This document shows, piece after piece, positions 45,358-55,023 of a stretch of DNA of 57,179 bases. This stretch comes from Hespellia stercorisuis DSM 15480. GTDB taxonomy: Bacteria > Bacillota > Clostridia > Lachnospirales > Lachnospiraceae. Below the pieces are notes generated by a model. The model ran no database searches, had not been told where the DNA came from, and saw only the letters and a list, made by a program, of their open reading frames with translations. A program made the translations under genes and the position numbers. Numbering within the stretch: the stretch's first letter is position 1; each line of letters opens with the position of its first letter. The stretch is from NCBI RefSeq assembly GCF_900142165.1, contig NZ_FQZY01000028.1:1-57179 (forward strand). The letters run 5' to 3'.

Positions 45358-46542
45358 TTAATAGCGCACGAAGATCATTCCGCCCTGTACCGGTCCTACG
45401 ATAACTCCGACTCCCTCTGTAGCCGCATGAATCATCTGACCTCCACCGATATAGATACCACAGTGGTTTGCATTTACCGCAACATCTCCAGGCTGCGGAT
45501 CACTTACCTGCTGCCATCCAAGGAACGTATACGTCGTACCAAGACGGGAATATGCACCTGTCAGACAGTAGCTTACAAATCCAGAACAGTCGAACGCTCC
45601 AGGAGAGCATGCCCCCCATACGTACTCTGCATTGTTAACCCAACCATATGCACGGTCTACAATCGCATTTCCGGTTGCCCCATCATAACTAGGCTCTGGA
45701 GTTGGATTATATGAACCGCCGTCATCGACCGGAGTTTCCGCTACCGGTGCTTCCGGTGTCGGTGCTTCTGGTGCCGGAGTCTCACCTGCCGGTGTTGCTG
45801 CCGCCGGAGTATCTGCTGTCGGCTGCGTTGCTGCTGCCTGTCCAGCCCCGGTCTGTGCCGTTGTTGTCTGTGCACTTGCAACCTGTGTTGCTGCCGCTGC
45901 CTGCGCTGCTGCCGCTTTCGCTGCTGCCTCTGCCGCCGCCTTAGCCGCTGCCGCCTGAATCATGCCGTCAAGATTTGAAACCTCTGCACTTTTTTCTGTG
46001 ATCATCGTATTCAGTTCTTCTGATTGTGCCTGATATTCTGTCTCCATCTCCTCAAGCTGTGCCTGCTCATCTTCCAATGTTGACTTCATATCGCTGACCT
46101 GCTGAACTGTCTCGTGATACTCGTTCAAAGCGTTACGGTCATATGTACTGATTGAATTTGCATATTCAACCTGCTCCAGCATCTCTGTGAAGGAACCGGA
46201 TGAAATAATATTCTCGATGGCCGTTGTATTGCCATCCTCGTACATGTATTTGATTCGAAGCTTCATACTCTCATATTGTTCCGCTTCTTTTTGCTGGGTC
46301 TGCTCTAATTCTGTCTGCGCCTGTGCAATCTGATCTGCCTTCTGTTGCCCCTGAATCTCTAAATCATTCAAGTTACCAATAATTGTGTTCAACTGTGTCT
46401 GCAAATCACTCACTTGACTCTGAGCTGCTGCCTTCTGACTCTCCAAGCTGCCCGTCGTAGCGTCTGTTGCAAAAACCGGCGTTGCGATTAAAGAGCTTGT
46501 AACAACCACTGCAACAAGACCTCTTACTATACTTCTTTTCAT
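45358..46542 (-). CDS. Secreted NlpC/P60 peptidoglycan hydrolase with coiled-coil domain
   Basis: 394 residues. Signal peptide (MKRSIVRGLVAVVVTSSLIATPVFA), long coiled coil (about 30-195, PcsB/CwlO-like), an Ala/Thr/Pro-rich linker (about 195-280), and a C-terminal NlpC/P60 domain: catalytic Cys in GAFDCSGFVSYC, His in ANHCGIYIGGG, and the third polar residue probably the His of MIHAAT. It is likely a cell-separation endopeptidase kept inactive by the coiled coil. It is monocistronic. Confidence 0.92.
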   Translation of the reverse strand: MKRSIVRGLVAVVVTSSLIATPVFATDATTGSLESQKAAAQSQVSDLQTQLNTIIGNLNDLEIQGQQKADQIAQAQTELEQTQQKEAEQYESMKLRIKYMYEDGNTTAIENIISSGSFTEMLEQVEYANSISTYDRNALNEYHETVQQVSDMKSTLEDEQAQLEEMETEYQAQSEELNTMITEKSAEVSNLDGMIQAAAAKAAAEAAAKAAAAQAAAATQVASAQTTTAQTGAGQAAATQPTADTPAAATPAGETPAPEAPTPEAPVAETPVDDGGSYNPTPEPSYDGATGNAIVDRAYGWVNNAEYVWGACSPGAFDCSGFVSYCLTGAYSRLGTTYTFLGWQQVSDPQPGDVAVNANHCGIYIGGGQMIHAATEGVGVIVGPVQGGMIFVRY

Positions 46543-46661
46543 ATTTGGTCACCCATCCTTATACTATATTATTTATACGCCCCCACATATATAGTTTGAG
46601 CATACACCATTTCCTGTGCCTTTTCAACATTTATTTCAAAAATGTATCCCTTGTCTTGTAC

Positions 46662-46690
46662 AGTATAAAGGATTTATCATCATAATTCAA
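46662..46690 (-). promoter_or_regulatory. Promoter of the NlpC/P60 gene
   Basis: The minus strand has TTGAAT (46685-46690), a 17-base spacer and TATACT (46662-46667), leaving a leader of about 110 bases. Confidence 0.65.
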
Positions 46691-46733
46691 CAATTATTTA
46701 ATATTTTTGTAACATTTCATAATTTTTTCATAA

Positions 46734-48233
46734 TTACTGGACTGATAAATTGGTGTAACCCATTAGGCTCAAATCCACTTCCCGCGCCACTTCCCGGCCT
46801 TCGCGGATAGCCCAGACAACCAGTGACTGACCCCGGTGCATATCGCCTGCCGCAAACACATTTTTTACATTTGTCTCGTATTCTTCGTCTTTTGTAGCAA
46901 CATTTGTCCGCTCATTGACCTCCACGCCAAATGCTTTTGTGACATAACTCTCACTGCCCAGAAATCCGGCTGCGATCAGCACAAGATCGACTTCCACTGT
47001 ATATTCACTTCCCGGAACCTCTGCCATCATCTTTCGTCCGGTCTTTTCATCAGTTTTTGAATCCAGCTTCACCAGAACTGCCTTGCACACATTCCCCTTG
47101 CTGTCTTTCACAAACTCCTTCACGGTGGTCGTATAGACACGTGGATCCTGGCCGAACACCGCCGCCGACTCTTCCTGTCCATAATCCGTCTTGCAGACCT
47201 TCGGCCACTCCGGCCATGGATTGTCCTCCGCTCTCTCATCCGGTGCCTTGGGCAGCATTTCCAGTTGGAGCATGGATTTTGCACCATGTCTCATGGAGGT
47301 TCCCACGCAGTCGTTTCCGGTATCCCCTCCACCGATGACCATCACGCGCTTTCCTTTTGCGGAAATGTACGTGCCGTCTTTCAATTCCATATTGTTGGCC
47401 CAGAGAGCCTTCGTTGTCGATTTCAGGAAATCCACTGCGAAGTAAATTCCCTTTGCATCGCGTCCCTCTGCCCTGATATCCCTCGGGTTTGATGCACCGC
47501 ATGTGAGTATCACCCGGTCAAACTCTTTTAATATAGAAGAAGCCTTGATATCTTTCCCCACATTACAGCCGGTCTTGAACACCACGCCCTCTTCTTCCAT
47601 GATTGCGATCTTGCGGTCAATGACCTGTTTCTCCAGCTTCATGTTCGGAATACCGTAGCGCAGAAGTCCCCCCGCCTTATCATCCCGCTCAAACACCGTC
47701 ACCAGATGTCCGCGCTTGTTCAGCTGGTCTGCTGCGGCAAGCCCAGAAGGGCCGGAGCCGATCACGGCAACCTTCTTGCCTGTTCTCACCTTTGGGATTC
47801 TCGCTTTCGCATATCCCAGGTCGTACGCACTTTCAATAATGCCATACTCGTTTGCCTGCGTCGATACCGGATCCTCGTGAAGACCGCACGTACATGCCTT
47901 CTCACAGAGTGCCGGGCAGACACGGGATGTAAATTCCGGGAAATTGTTCGTCTTGATGAGACGATAATACGCCTCCTCCCAGTTTCCGTGATAAATCAGA
48001 TCATTCCACTCCGGCACCAGATTGTGGAGCGGGCACCCGCTCGCCATCCCGGAGATCATCTGTCCGGACTGGCAGAACGGAACTCCGCACGCCATACATC
48101 TCGCCCCCTGGAGCTCTTGTTCTTCCTTCGGCAGAGGCGTATGAAACTCACGAAAATGTTTGATTCTTTTCTTTGGTTCTTCTGCTGCTTTATCCTGTCT
48201 TTTATAATCTATAAATCCTGTTGGTTTTCCCAT
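46734..48233 (-). CDS. gltD: Glutamate synthase small subunit
   Basis: 499 residues. N-terminal iron-sulfur Cys cluster (GARCMACGVPFCQSG; CPALCEKACTCGL), FAD site VAVIGSGPSGLAAADQL near residue 153, NADPH site VMVIGGGDTGNDCVGT near 295, and the end AAGDMHRGQSLVVWAIREGREVA. It passes electrons from NAD(P)H to GltB. It starts 15 bases after gltB. Confidence 0.96.
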   Translation of the reverse strand: MGKPTGFIDYKRQDKAAEEPKKRIKHFREFHTPLPKEEQELQGARCMACGVPFCQSGQMISGMASGCPLHNLVPEWNDLIYHGNWEEAYYRLIKTNNFPEFTSRVCPALCEKACTCGLHEDPVSTQANEYGIIESAYDLGYAKARIPKVRTGKKVAVIGSGPSGLAAADQLNKRGHLVTVFERDDKAGGLLRYGIPNMKLEKQVIDRKIAIMEEEGVVFKTGCNVGKDIKASSILKEFDRVILTCGASNPRDIRAEGRDAKGIYFAVDFLKSTTKALWANNMELKDGTYISAKGKRVMVIGGGDTGNDCVGTSMRHGAKSMLQLEMLPKAPDERAEDNPWPEWPKVCKTDYGQEESAAVFGQDPRVYTTTVKEFVKDSKGNVCKAVLVKLDSKTDEKTGRKMMAEVPGSEYTVEVDLVLIAAGFLGSESYVTKAFGVEVNERTNVATKDEEYETNVKNVFAAGDMHRGQSLVVWAIREGREVAREVDLSLMGYTNLSVQ

Positions 48234-48248
48234 TTTCTATTCGCCTCC

Positions 48249-51200
48249 TTATCTTGCACGCCCGTGTGAAACTGCCGGGAGCGTACCGTTTTTTATTGCA
48301 TAGAATGCCTCGATCTTTGCCTGTTCACTGCTCAGACCCTTTTCTTCCATCTGAAGAATCGCCGTAAGCATATTCTCGTAATCCTCCGGAATGATTTTCT
48401 TAAACTTCGGAAGATAATCCTTAAAGTGATCAAGAATTTCTTTTCCCAGCTCAGAGTTCGTATAAGCGACATGCTCCTGAATCATATTCTTCAGTTCCAT
48501 CACATCAAACTTCTCCGTCACCTTCTCGATATTTACCATATCTTTATTGACCTTTTTATACAGCTCACTATCCATATCCAGTACATAAGCGATACCGCCG
48601 CTCATACCTGCCGCAAAGTTCTTTCCGGTTTTACCAAGAACTGCCACACGTCCGCCGGTCATGTATTCACAGCCGTGGTCTCCCACTCCCTCGACAACTG
48701 CAGTCGCTCCGGAGTTACGCACGCAGAACCGCTCTCCTGCGACACCATTTATATAGGCACTTCCACTGGTTGCACCGTAGAGTGCCACATTGCCAACGAT
48801 GATGTTTTCATCCTGTCTGAACTGGATCCCCTGCGGCGGGCATACCACCAGTTTTCCGCCGGAAAGCCCTTTTCCGAAATAGTCATTACTGTCACCGGTA
48901 AGTTCCAGTGTCAGTCCCTTCGGGATAAATGCGCCATAAGACTGTCCGCCGGCACCCTTGCACTTGATCACAAAAGTATCTTCATCCAGCCCCTCCGGAT
49001 AACGCTTTGTGATCTCGGATCCGAAAATAGTTCCGAAGGTCCGGTTTACATTGCTGACATCAATCTCAAGACTTCGTTTCTGTTTCTTCTCCAGAGCAGG
49101 CATGAGCTGCTTTAAGAGCACCTTCTCATCCAGTGTCGTCTCCAGCTTAAAGTCGTATTTTTTCTTCGGGTTAAATGTCATTCCCTTCTTTGATTTCAGA
49201 TACGGGTTGTAAAGAATGCCGCTCAGATCCAGCGTTGCCGCTCTGTCTGAGTTTGCCACATCTCTCACCTTCAGCAGATCGGTACGGCCGACCAGTTCAT
49301 CTATTGTCTTCACACCCAGTCTTGCCATGTATTCTCTCAGGTTCTCTGCGATAAACCGCATGAAGTTTACAACATACTCTGGTTTGCCCGCGAACCGTTT
49401 TCTGAGCTCCGGATTCTGTGTCGCAATTCCGACCGGACAGGTATCCAGATTACAGACTCTCATCATCACACAGCCCATCGACACCAGTGGTGCCGTGGCA
49501 AATCCAAATTCTTCCGCTCCGAGCATTGCAGCAATTGCCACATCACGGCCGCTCATCAGCTTTCCGTCCGTCTCGATGCGCACACATTCCCGCAGTCCAT
49601 TCTGGATCAGAGTCTGATGCGTCTCCGCAAGACCAAGCTCCCACGGAAGTCCCGCATTGTGAATGGAGCTTCTCGGCGCCGCGCCGGTTCCTCCATCATA
49701 GCCGGAGATCAGAATCAGACCTGCACCTGCTTTGGCAACTCCTGCCGCTACCGTGCCGACTCCTGCCTCCGAGACAAGTTTCACGGAAATTCTCGCATCC
49801 TTATTGGCATTCTTGCAGTCATAGATCAGCTGCGCCAGATCCTCTATCGAATAAATATCATGATGCGGCGGTGGAGAGATCAGCCCCACACCCGGCGTGG
49901 AATGACGGGTCTTGGCAATCCACGGATATACCTTTCCCGCCGGCAGATGTCCGCCTTCACCCGGTTTTGCGCCCTGTGCCATTTTGATCTGAATCTCCTT
50001 CGCACTGACCAGATATCTGGAGGTCACACCAAAACGTCCGGAGGCAACCTGCTTGATTGCGGAGCACCGGTCGCTGTCAAGGCGTTCGATATCCTCGCCA
50101 CCCTCACCACTGTTCGACTTTCCATGGAGCTGGTTCATTGCCAGTGCCAATGTCTCATGTGCTTCTCTGGAGATGGATCCATAGGACATGGCACCTGTCT
50201 TAAATCTGGTGACAATTGCATCCACGCTCTCGACCTCTTCGATCGGGATTCCTTTCTTCGGATAACTAAAGTCCAGCTGACCGCGCAGATTGATGTCTCT
50301 GCCCTCTTCGTTGACCATCTCCGTATATTTTCTAAACATATCGTAGTCTCCGCGTCTTGTAGCCTGCTGCAGCATATGGATTGTCTGCGGATTATAGAGG
50401 TGCTCCTCCCCGCCGCTTTTTGCCTTGTGGCGTCCCACGCTGTCCAGAGACATATCCACCTGCAGTCCAAGCGGATCAAATGCCTGTGAATGAAATTCGG
50501 TGTAGTCTTTCGCAATTTCCTCGATTCCGATTCCGCCTATACGGCTGACCGTATCCGTAAAATATTTATTGATAAATTCTTCCTTCAAACCGATTGCCTC
50601 AAAAATCTTGGCCCCCTGATAAGACTGAATCGTGGAGATTCCCATCTTGGATGCGATCTTGATGATTCCGTGAAGCACCGCATCGTTATAAGAATCCACC
50701 GCCGCATAGTAATCCTTGTGCAGCATGTTGCTCTCGATCAGCTGTTTGATGGACTCATGCGCAAGATACGGATTCACTGCACAGGCGCCATATCCGAGCA
50801 GTGCAGCAAAATGGTGAACTTCTCTCGGCTCTCCAGTCTCTAAAATCACAGCCACCGATGTCCGCTTCTTTGTGCCGACCAGATGCTGCTGCAGTCCGGA
50901 AATCGCCAGCAGAGACGGGATTGCAACGTGATATTCATCCACACCGCGGTCCGATAAAATCAGGATATTCGAGCCTTCATGAATTGCCCGATCCACCTCG
51001 ATAAAGAGGTAGTCAATGGCCTTTTCCAGACTGGTATTCTTATAATACGTCGTGGTAATCTCAGCCACCTTGAATCCCGGCACCTTCATGTTCTTAATCT
51101 TCAGCAGATCCGTGTTCGTCAGAATGGGATCATTTACCTGCAGCATCTTACAGTTTTCTTCTTTTTCTTCCAGAAGATTCCCGTCTTTTCCCACATAGTA

Positions 51201-52811
51201 GGTGGTGGATGTGATGACCTCTTCACGCATCGCATCAATCGGCGGATTCGTCACCTGTGCAAAGAGCTGTTTGAAATATCCAAACAGCGGCTGCTGCTTC
51301 TGTGACAGCACGGCCAGCGGTGCGTCAATACCCATGGCCCCGATTCCCTCCGCACCATTCTGCGCCATAGTCAGAATCGAAGTCTTCACGTCTTCGTAAG
51401 AGTATCCGAATGCTTTCTGCAGCTGGATGCACTCCTCTTTTGTATAAGTAGGAACATCTTTATTCGGAATCTTCAGTTCCTTGAGCTGAATCAGATTGCT
51501 GTCCAGCCACTCGCCGTACGGCTGTTTGTTCGCATAATATTCTTTCAGTTCTTCATCGTCAATCACTTTTCCCTGAACGGTATCGACAAGCAGCATCTTT
51601 CCTGGATGGAGACGTTCTTTCACCAGAATCTTCGTCGGATCGATATCCAGCACGCCCACCTCAGAGGAGAGAATCAGATTATCATCCGATGTAATGTAGT
51701 AGCGGGATGGACGCAGTCCGTTTCTATCCAGCACTGCACCCATGCAGTCTCCGTCTGAGAACAGGATCGATGCCGGTCCGTCCCACGGTTCCATCATCGT
51801 CGCATAGTACTGATAAAAATCCTTCTTGTTCTGTGACATGCTGCGGTTGTTCTCCCACGGCTCCGGTATGGAAATCATGACTGCCAGCGGCAGCTCCATT
51901 CCGCTCATCACCATAAATTCCAACGCATTGTCCAACATGGCGGAGTCGGAACCGGATGTGTTGATTGCCGGAAGCACCTTATGGAGCTCACCTTTCAGAC
52001 ACTCTGACTCCATGGTCTCCTCTCTGGCTCTCATCTTGTCTGCATTTCCACGGATCGTATTGATCTCACCGTTGTGGACGATAAACCGGTTCGGATGTGC
52101 TCTCTCCCAGCTCGGGTTCGTGTTCGTGCTGAAACGGGAGTGCACCAGTGCAATCGCCGACTCATAGTCCTCACTCTGCAGGTCACCAAAGAACAGGCGC
52201 AGCTGTCCTACCAGAAACATTCCTTTGTATGCGATCGTGCGGCTTGACAGGGATGCCACATAGGTATCGTCACTGCTCTGCTCGAAAATGCGGCGTACCA
52301 CATACAGTCTGCGGTCAAAGTCAATTCCCTTCTCGATTTTATTTGGGCGCTCAATAAATGCCTGCATGATACACGGCATACACTCCAGCGCCTTCGACCC
52401 GAGCACCTCCGGATGTACCGGCACTTCTCTCCAGCCAAGGAACTTCAGTCCCTCTTTTTCCACAATCACTTCAAATATCTTTTTCGCCTGATTTCTCTTC
52501 AGTTCATCCTGGGGGAAGAAAAACATTCCCACTCCGTAATCTCTCTCAGAACGTAAAAAGATGCCGAGAGGTTCACAGACTTTAGAGAAAAACTTGTGGG
52601 ATATCTGTAATAAGATTCCTACTCCGTCTCCTGTCTTACCCTCGGCATCCTTGCCGGCTCTATGTTCTAGATTTTCTACGATCTTCAATGCATTCGCTAC
52701 CGTTTCATGGCTTTTTACACCCTTTATATTGACCACTGCACCAATACCGCAGTTATCATGTTCGAACCGGGAACGGTACAGCCCTGGTTCATTCGCTATT
52801 CTTTTGTCCAT
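48249..52811 (-). CDS. gltB: Glutamate synthase large subunit
   Basis: 1520 residues, full length. N-terminal class II glutaminase: catalytic Cys in FEHDNCGIGAVV after a short propeptide. FMN and 3Fe-4S part: GEGGEDIERLDSDRCSAIKQVASGRFGV, GAKPGEGGHLPAGKVYPWIAK and MRVCNLDTCPVGIATQNPELRKRF. The C-terminal beta-helix domain (GGRVAVLGKTGKNFAAGMSGGIAYV) is complete. It makes two glutamate from glutamine and 2-oxoglutarate. The ATG at 52811 follows AGGA; a GTG two codons upstream is the alternative. Confidence 0.97.
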   Translation of the reverse strand: MDKRIANEPGLYRSRFEHDNCGIGAVVNIKGVKSHETVANALKIVENLEHRAGKDAEGKTGDGVGILLQISHKFFSKVCEPLGIFLRSERDYGVGMFFFPQDELKRNQAKKIFEVIVEKEGLKFLGWREVPVHPEVLGSKALECMPCIMQAFIERPNKIEKGIDFDRRLYVVRRIFEQSSDDTYVASLSSRTIAYKGMFLVGQLRLFFGDLQSEDYESAIALVHSRFSTNTNPSWERAHPNRFIVHNGEINTIRGNADKMRAREETMESECLKGELHKVLPAINTSGSDSAMLDNALEFMVMSGMELPLAVMISIPEPWENNRSMSQNKKDFYQYYATMMEPWDGPASILFSDGDCMGAVLDRNGLRPSRYYITSDDNLILSSEVGVLDIDPTKILVKERLHPGKMLLVDTVQGKVIDDEELKEYYANKQPYGEWLDSNLIQLKELKIPNKDVPTYTKEECIQLQKAFGYSYEDVKTSILTMAQNGAEGIGAMGIDAPLAVLSQKQQPLFGYFKQLFAQVTNPPIDAMREEVITSTTYYVGKDGNLLEEKEENCKMLQVNDPILTNTDLLKIKNMKVPGFKVAEITTTYYKNTSLEKAIDYLFIEVDRAIHEGSNILILSDRGVDEYHVAIPSLLAISGLQQHLVGTKKRTSVAVILETGEPREVHHFAALLGYGACAVNPYLAHESIKQLIESNMLHKDYYAAVDSYNDAVLHGIIKIASKMGISTIQSYQGAKIFEAIGLKEEFINKYFTDTVSRIGGIGIEEIAKDYTEFHSQAFDPLGLQVDMSLDSVGRHKAKSGGEEHLYNPQTIHMLQQATRRGDYDMFRKYTEMVNEEGRDINLRGQLDFSYPKKGIPIEEVESVDAIVTRFKTGAMSYGSISREAHETLALAMNQLHGKSNSGEGGEDIERLDSDRCSAIKQVASGRFGVTSRYLVSAKEIQIKMAQGAKPGEGGHLPAGKVYPWIAKTRHSTPGVGLISPPPHHDIYSIEDLAQLIYDCKNANKDARISVKLVSEAGVGTVAAGVAKAGAGLILISGYDGGTGAAPRSSIHNAGLPWELGLAETHQTLIQNGLRECVRIETDGKLMSGRDVAIAAMLGAEEFGFATAPLVSMGCVMMRVCNLDTCPVGIATQNPELRKRFAGKPEYVVNFMRFIAENLREYMARLGVKTIDELVGRTDLLKVRDVANSDRAATLDLSGILYNPYLKSKKGMTFNPKKKYDFKLETTLDEKVLLKQLMPALEKKQKRSLEIDVSNVNRTFGTIFGSEITKRYPEGLDEDTFVIKCKGAGGQSYGAFIPKGLTLELTGDSNDYFGKGLSGGKLVVCPPQGIQFRQDENIIVGNVALYGATSGSAYINGVAGERFCVRNSGATAVVEGVGDHGCEYMTGGRVAVLGKTGKNFAAGMSGGIAYVLDMDSELYKKVNKDMVNIEKVTEKFDVMELKNMIQEHVAYTNSELGKEILDHFKDYLPKFKKIIPEDYENMLTAILQMEEKGLSSEQAKIEAFYAIKNGTLPAVSHGRAR

Positions 52812-52844
52812 ATCCACTATCCTTTCTATCGAATTTCTTTTTCC

Positions 52845-52873
52845 ACTATACTACAAGATAAATCATTTGTAAA
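52845..52873 (-). promoter_or_regulatory. Promoter of gltBD
   Basis: The minus strand has TTTACA (52868-52873), a 17-base spacer and TATAGT (52845-52850), close to the gltB start. Confidence 0.7.
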
Positions 52874-52924
52874 TAAGAAATTTTCTAAAATTGTCTGATA
52901 GTTTCCATTATATGGACACTTCTT

Positions 52925-53836
52925 TTAATTGTCTGACAATACCTCTTTTTCTATCTTTGGTCCCTTAGATTCTATTCCCCGCATAAATACATATATGCAT
53001 GAGCCCGCAAATGCACAGGCCACTGTAATTCCACCCATTCGAAGCGGATTCGCCATCATCCACGTAAACAGATCCGTTTTTGTCCCGATCACAGCCGTGA
53101 TATTCGCCGCCGCATGAAGAAGAATCGGTGCAAGCAGCGAGCCATACTTCTCATAGACATAAGCCAGAAATGCACCCAGAATCAGCGCGTAAATGAACTG
53201 GATCGAGCCGGAGTGCGCAAATCCGAACAAAATGGCCGAGTACATCATGGAACGCCCAACGCCTCCCACCTCACGGTATCTTTTGTACAATAGCCCCCTG
53301 TAAATCAATTCTTCCGATATCGGACTGAGCAGGCCGAGACAGAGCAGCTGCATCGGAAGACTGGACTGATACATCGACGCTCCTGTAGAGGCATAGCTGC
53401 TGTCAAGAAAGACTGCATCCACCATGTTCAGAATATTATTCAGCCCCAGACACAGCACCACTCCCAGTCCTGCCACCGCAATATATTTCCAGAGCGGTTC
53501 CCGCACCATCGCCACGGCCCCTGTCAGTTTTTCTTCTTTTCTGTCCTTCAAGATAAAGTACAGTGACAGCGGGATGCAAGCGAGTGCCGTAAACGCTGTA
53601 ATTTCCATTATATGCTGCGACAGCACACTGTACATCTTCACAATCATTTCATTTAGATAAGAGGTCATCTCCGTCTCTGACATCGACAACATTGATTTGT
53701 AATCCATCTCCGAGAGAATTTTCCCGCCCAGAATTGCCACTTCCGCGACAACCTCCGCTGCAAAACCGACTACCCAATATAATATCAGAGGGCCGAATAA
53801 TCTCCAGAAACTGCCCTTTTTGTTCTTTTGTTCCAT
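52925..53836 (-). CDS. CPBP-family intramembrane glutamic protease
   Basis: 303 residues with about eight membrane segments. Catalytic motif 1 is SEELIYRGLLYKRY (EExxxR), motif 2 FGFAHSGSIQF and motif 3 LLHAAANI. Rce1/CPBP proteins cleave membrane substrates or act in bacteriocin self-immunity. GGAG precedes the ATG at 53836; an ATG 11 codons upstream is less likely. Confidence 0.9.
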   Translation of the reverse strand: MEQKNKKGSFWRLFGPLILYWVVGFAAEVVAEVAILGGKILSEMDYKSMLSMSETEMTSYLNEMIVKMYSVLSQHIMEITAFTALACIPLSLYFILKDRKEEKLTGAVAMVREPLWKYIAVAGLGVVLCLGLNNILNMVDAVFLDSSYASTGASMYQSSLPMQLLCLGLLSPISEELIYRGLLYKRYREVGGVGRSMMYSAILFGFAHSGSIQFIYALILGAFLAYVYEKYGSLLAPILLHAAANITAVIGTKTDLFTWMMANPLRMGGITVACAFAGSCIYVFMRGIESKGPKIEKEVLSDN

Positions 53837-53998
53837 GTGTAATATTCTCCTTCCACACCATTCCTGCATTACTACTCATTGTACTTCCATGTGACTTTTC
53901 TTGCAACTAAAAAAAGTATAAACAATTCTCCCCTGTTTCCAATGTACCGTGGGAGATAAAATTGGCGACCGCATAATTTAAAATTTTTTATAAAACCC

Positions 53999-54039
53999 AA
54001 AAAGAATGGTTCCGGCATTTTATCCGTACCATTCTTTTT
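53999..54039 (-). terminator. Terminator after the C39-like peptidase gene
   Basis: AAAAAGAATGGT (53999-54010) and ACCATTCTTTTT (54028-54039) form a 12-base stem with A and T runs, usable in both directions. Confidence 0.75.
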
Positions 54040-54105
54040 ATATGCGTAAAGCGGACACTCACAATCCCTTTCCCGCATTTCTTTTCTGCAGTGATTCATA
54101 AACTT

Positions 54106-54921
54106 CTACTTGATCACAATCGCCATCTCGCCCAATGCCTTGTAGGATTTTGTAAATTCTCCCGCATCATATTCCAACAGCCCCTCCAGGGGATCATTGA
54201 CCCACACCGTATCGGCCTTCCGGTCATATCCACTGAGCACCACACAGTGCTCTCCCTCGTACCAGGTATATTCTCTGCCTTCGTACTCGCAGATGCTGTC
54301 TGTGGGAAGTGCCTCGCCAAGTCCCATTGTGCACCACACCAGCACCGGATCTCCGTCCGCAATATAGTTATAAAGCTTCTCCAGATCAGCACCGGATATA
54401 ACAAATGCCTTCTGCGTTGCTTTTTCCTCTGTCAGATAATTGTTTGCCGTGGTTGCAATCCCAGGAGCATAGCAGCCTGCACCCTCGTAGCTGTATGGGT
54501 CTCCCACGTATCCTTCTGCAAAATTATCCTCGCTGTATTCGAGATAATCATCCACAATGGTCGTTTTTTCCAGATCATCAAACCCATAATACTGCAGGAG
54601 CATCGTCAATGACACCGCCTCGCACCCCGTCGGAAGCTCTGGGAGCTGATCAATACTTTTTACAGCCAGACTGACCTTGTCCGGAATCTTCTGCGCACTG
54701 GCCTCCGTCCGAATACAATCAGAGCTCACCCTCTCGCTCTCTTCCACCTGCATTCCATCTGCGTTTTCCCGGGTTTCACGAACAATTTTTTCCGCTTCAC
54801 CATCTGCCGATTCCACGTATGATACAAACCAGCAGTTCAACACTGCCAGAATCACCACCAAAGCTGTCAGTACGGTCAGAATTATCTTAAAGTGATCATT
54901 TAGCCATCTGCTGTTTCGCAT
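54106..54921 (-). CDS. Membrane-anchored C39-like cysteine peptidase
   Basis: 271 residues. One N-terminal membrane anchor (IILTVLTALVVILAVLNCWFV, residues 13-33), then a C39-like papain-fold domain: catalytic Cys in LPTGCEAVSLTMLLQYYG, His in EGEHCVVLSGYD, Asp in VNDPLEG. It is therefore extracellular; relatives may trim peptides or wall proteins. AAGGAG lies before the ATG at 54921. Confidence 0.85.
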   Translation of the reverse strand: MRNSRWLNDHFKIILTVLTALVVILAVLNCWFVSYVESADGEAEKIVRETRENADGMQVEESERVSSDCIRTEASAQKIPDKVSLAVKSIDQLPELPTGCEAVSLTMLLQYYGFDDLEKTTIVDDYLEYSEDNFAEGYVGDPYSYEGAGCYAPGIATTANNYLTEEKATQKAFVISGADLEKLYNYIADGDPVLVWCTMGLGEALPTDSICEYEGREYTWYEGEHCVVLSGYDRKADTVWVNDPLEGLLEYDAGEFTKSYKALGEMAIVIK

Positions 54922-55023
54922 GCCATACTCTCCTTGCTGTTCTCCATTCCGAAGCCAGCATACCACCCGCCATCTGATGCTTTGCACAACAGGAGCGATG
55001 AGCTGTCTGGAAATATCCAGATT

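Noticed and set aside
45700-45960. Tandem protein repeat in the Ala/Pro-rich region of the NlpC/P60 gene
   Set aside because: Low-complexity linker typical of secreted hydrolases; no exact repeat unit.
48426-49115. 229-codon plus-strand frame
   Set aside because: Antisense to gltB, no translation signals.
53872-54099. 75-codon minus-strand frame between the CPBP and C39 genes
   Set aside because: Runs through the terminator at 53999-54039, has no ribosome site and no domain.
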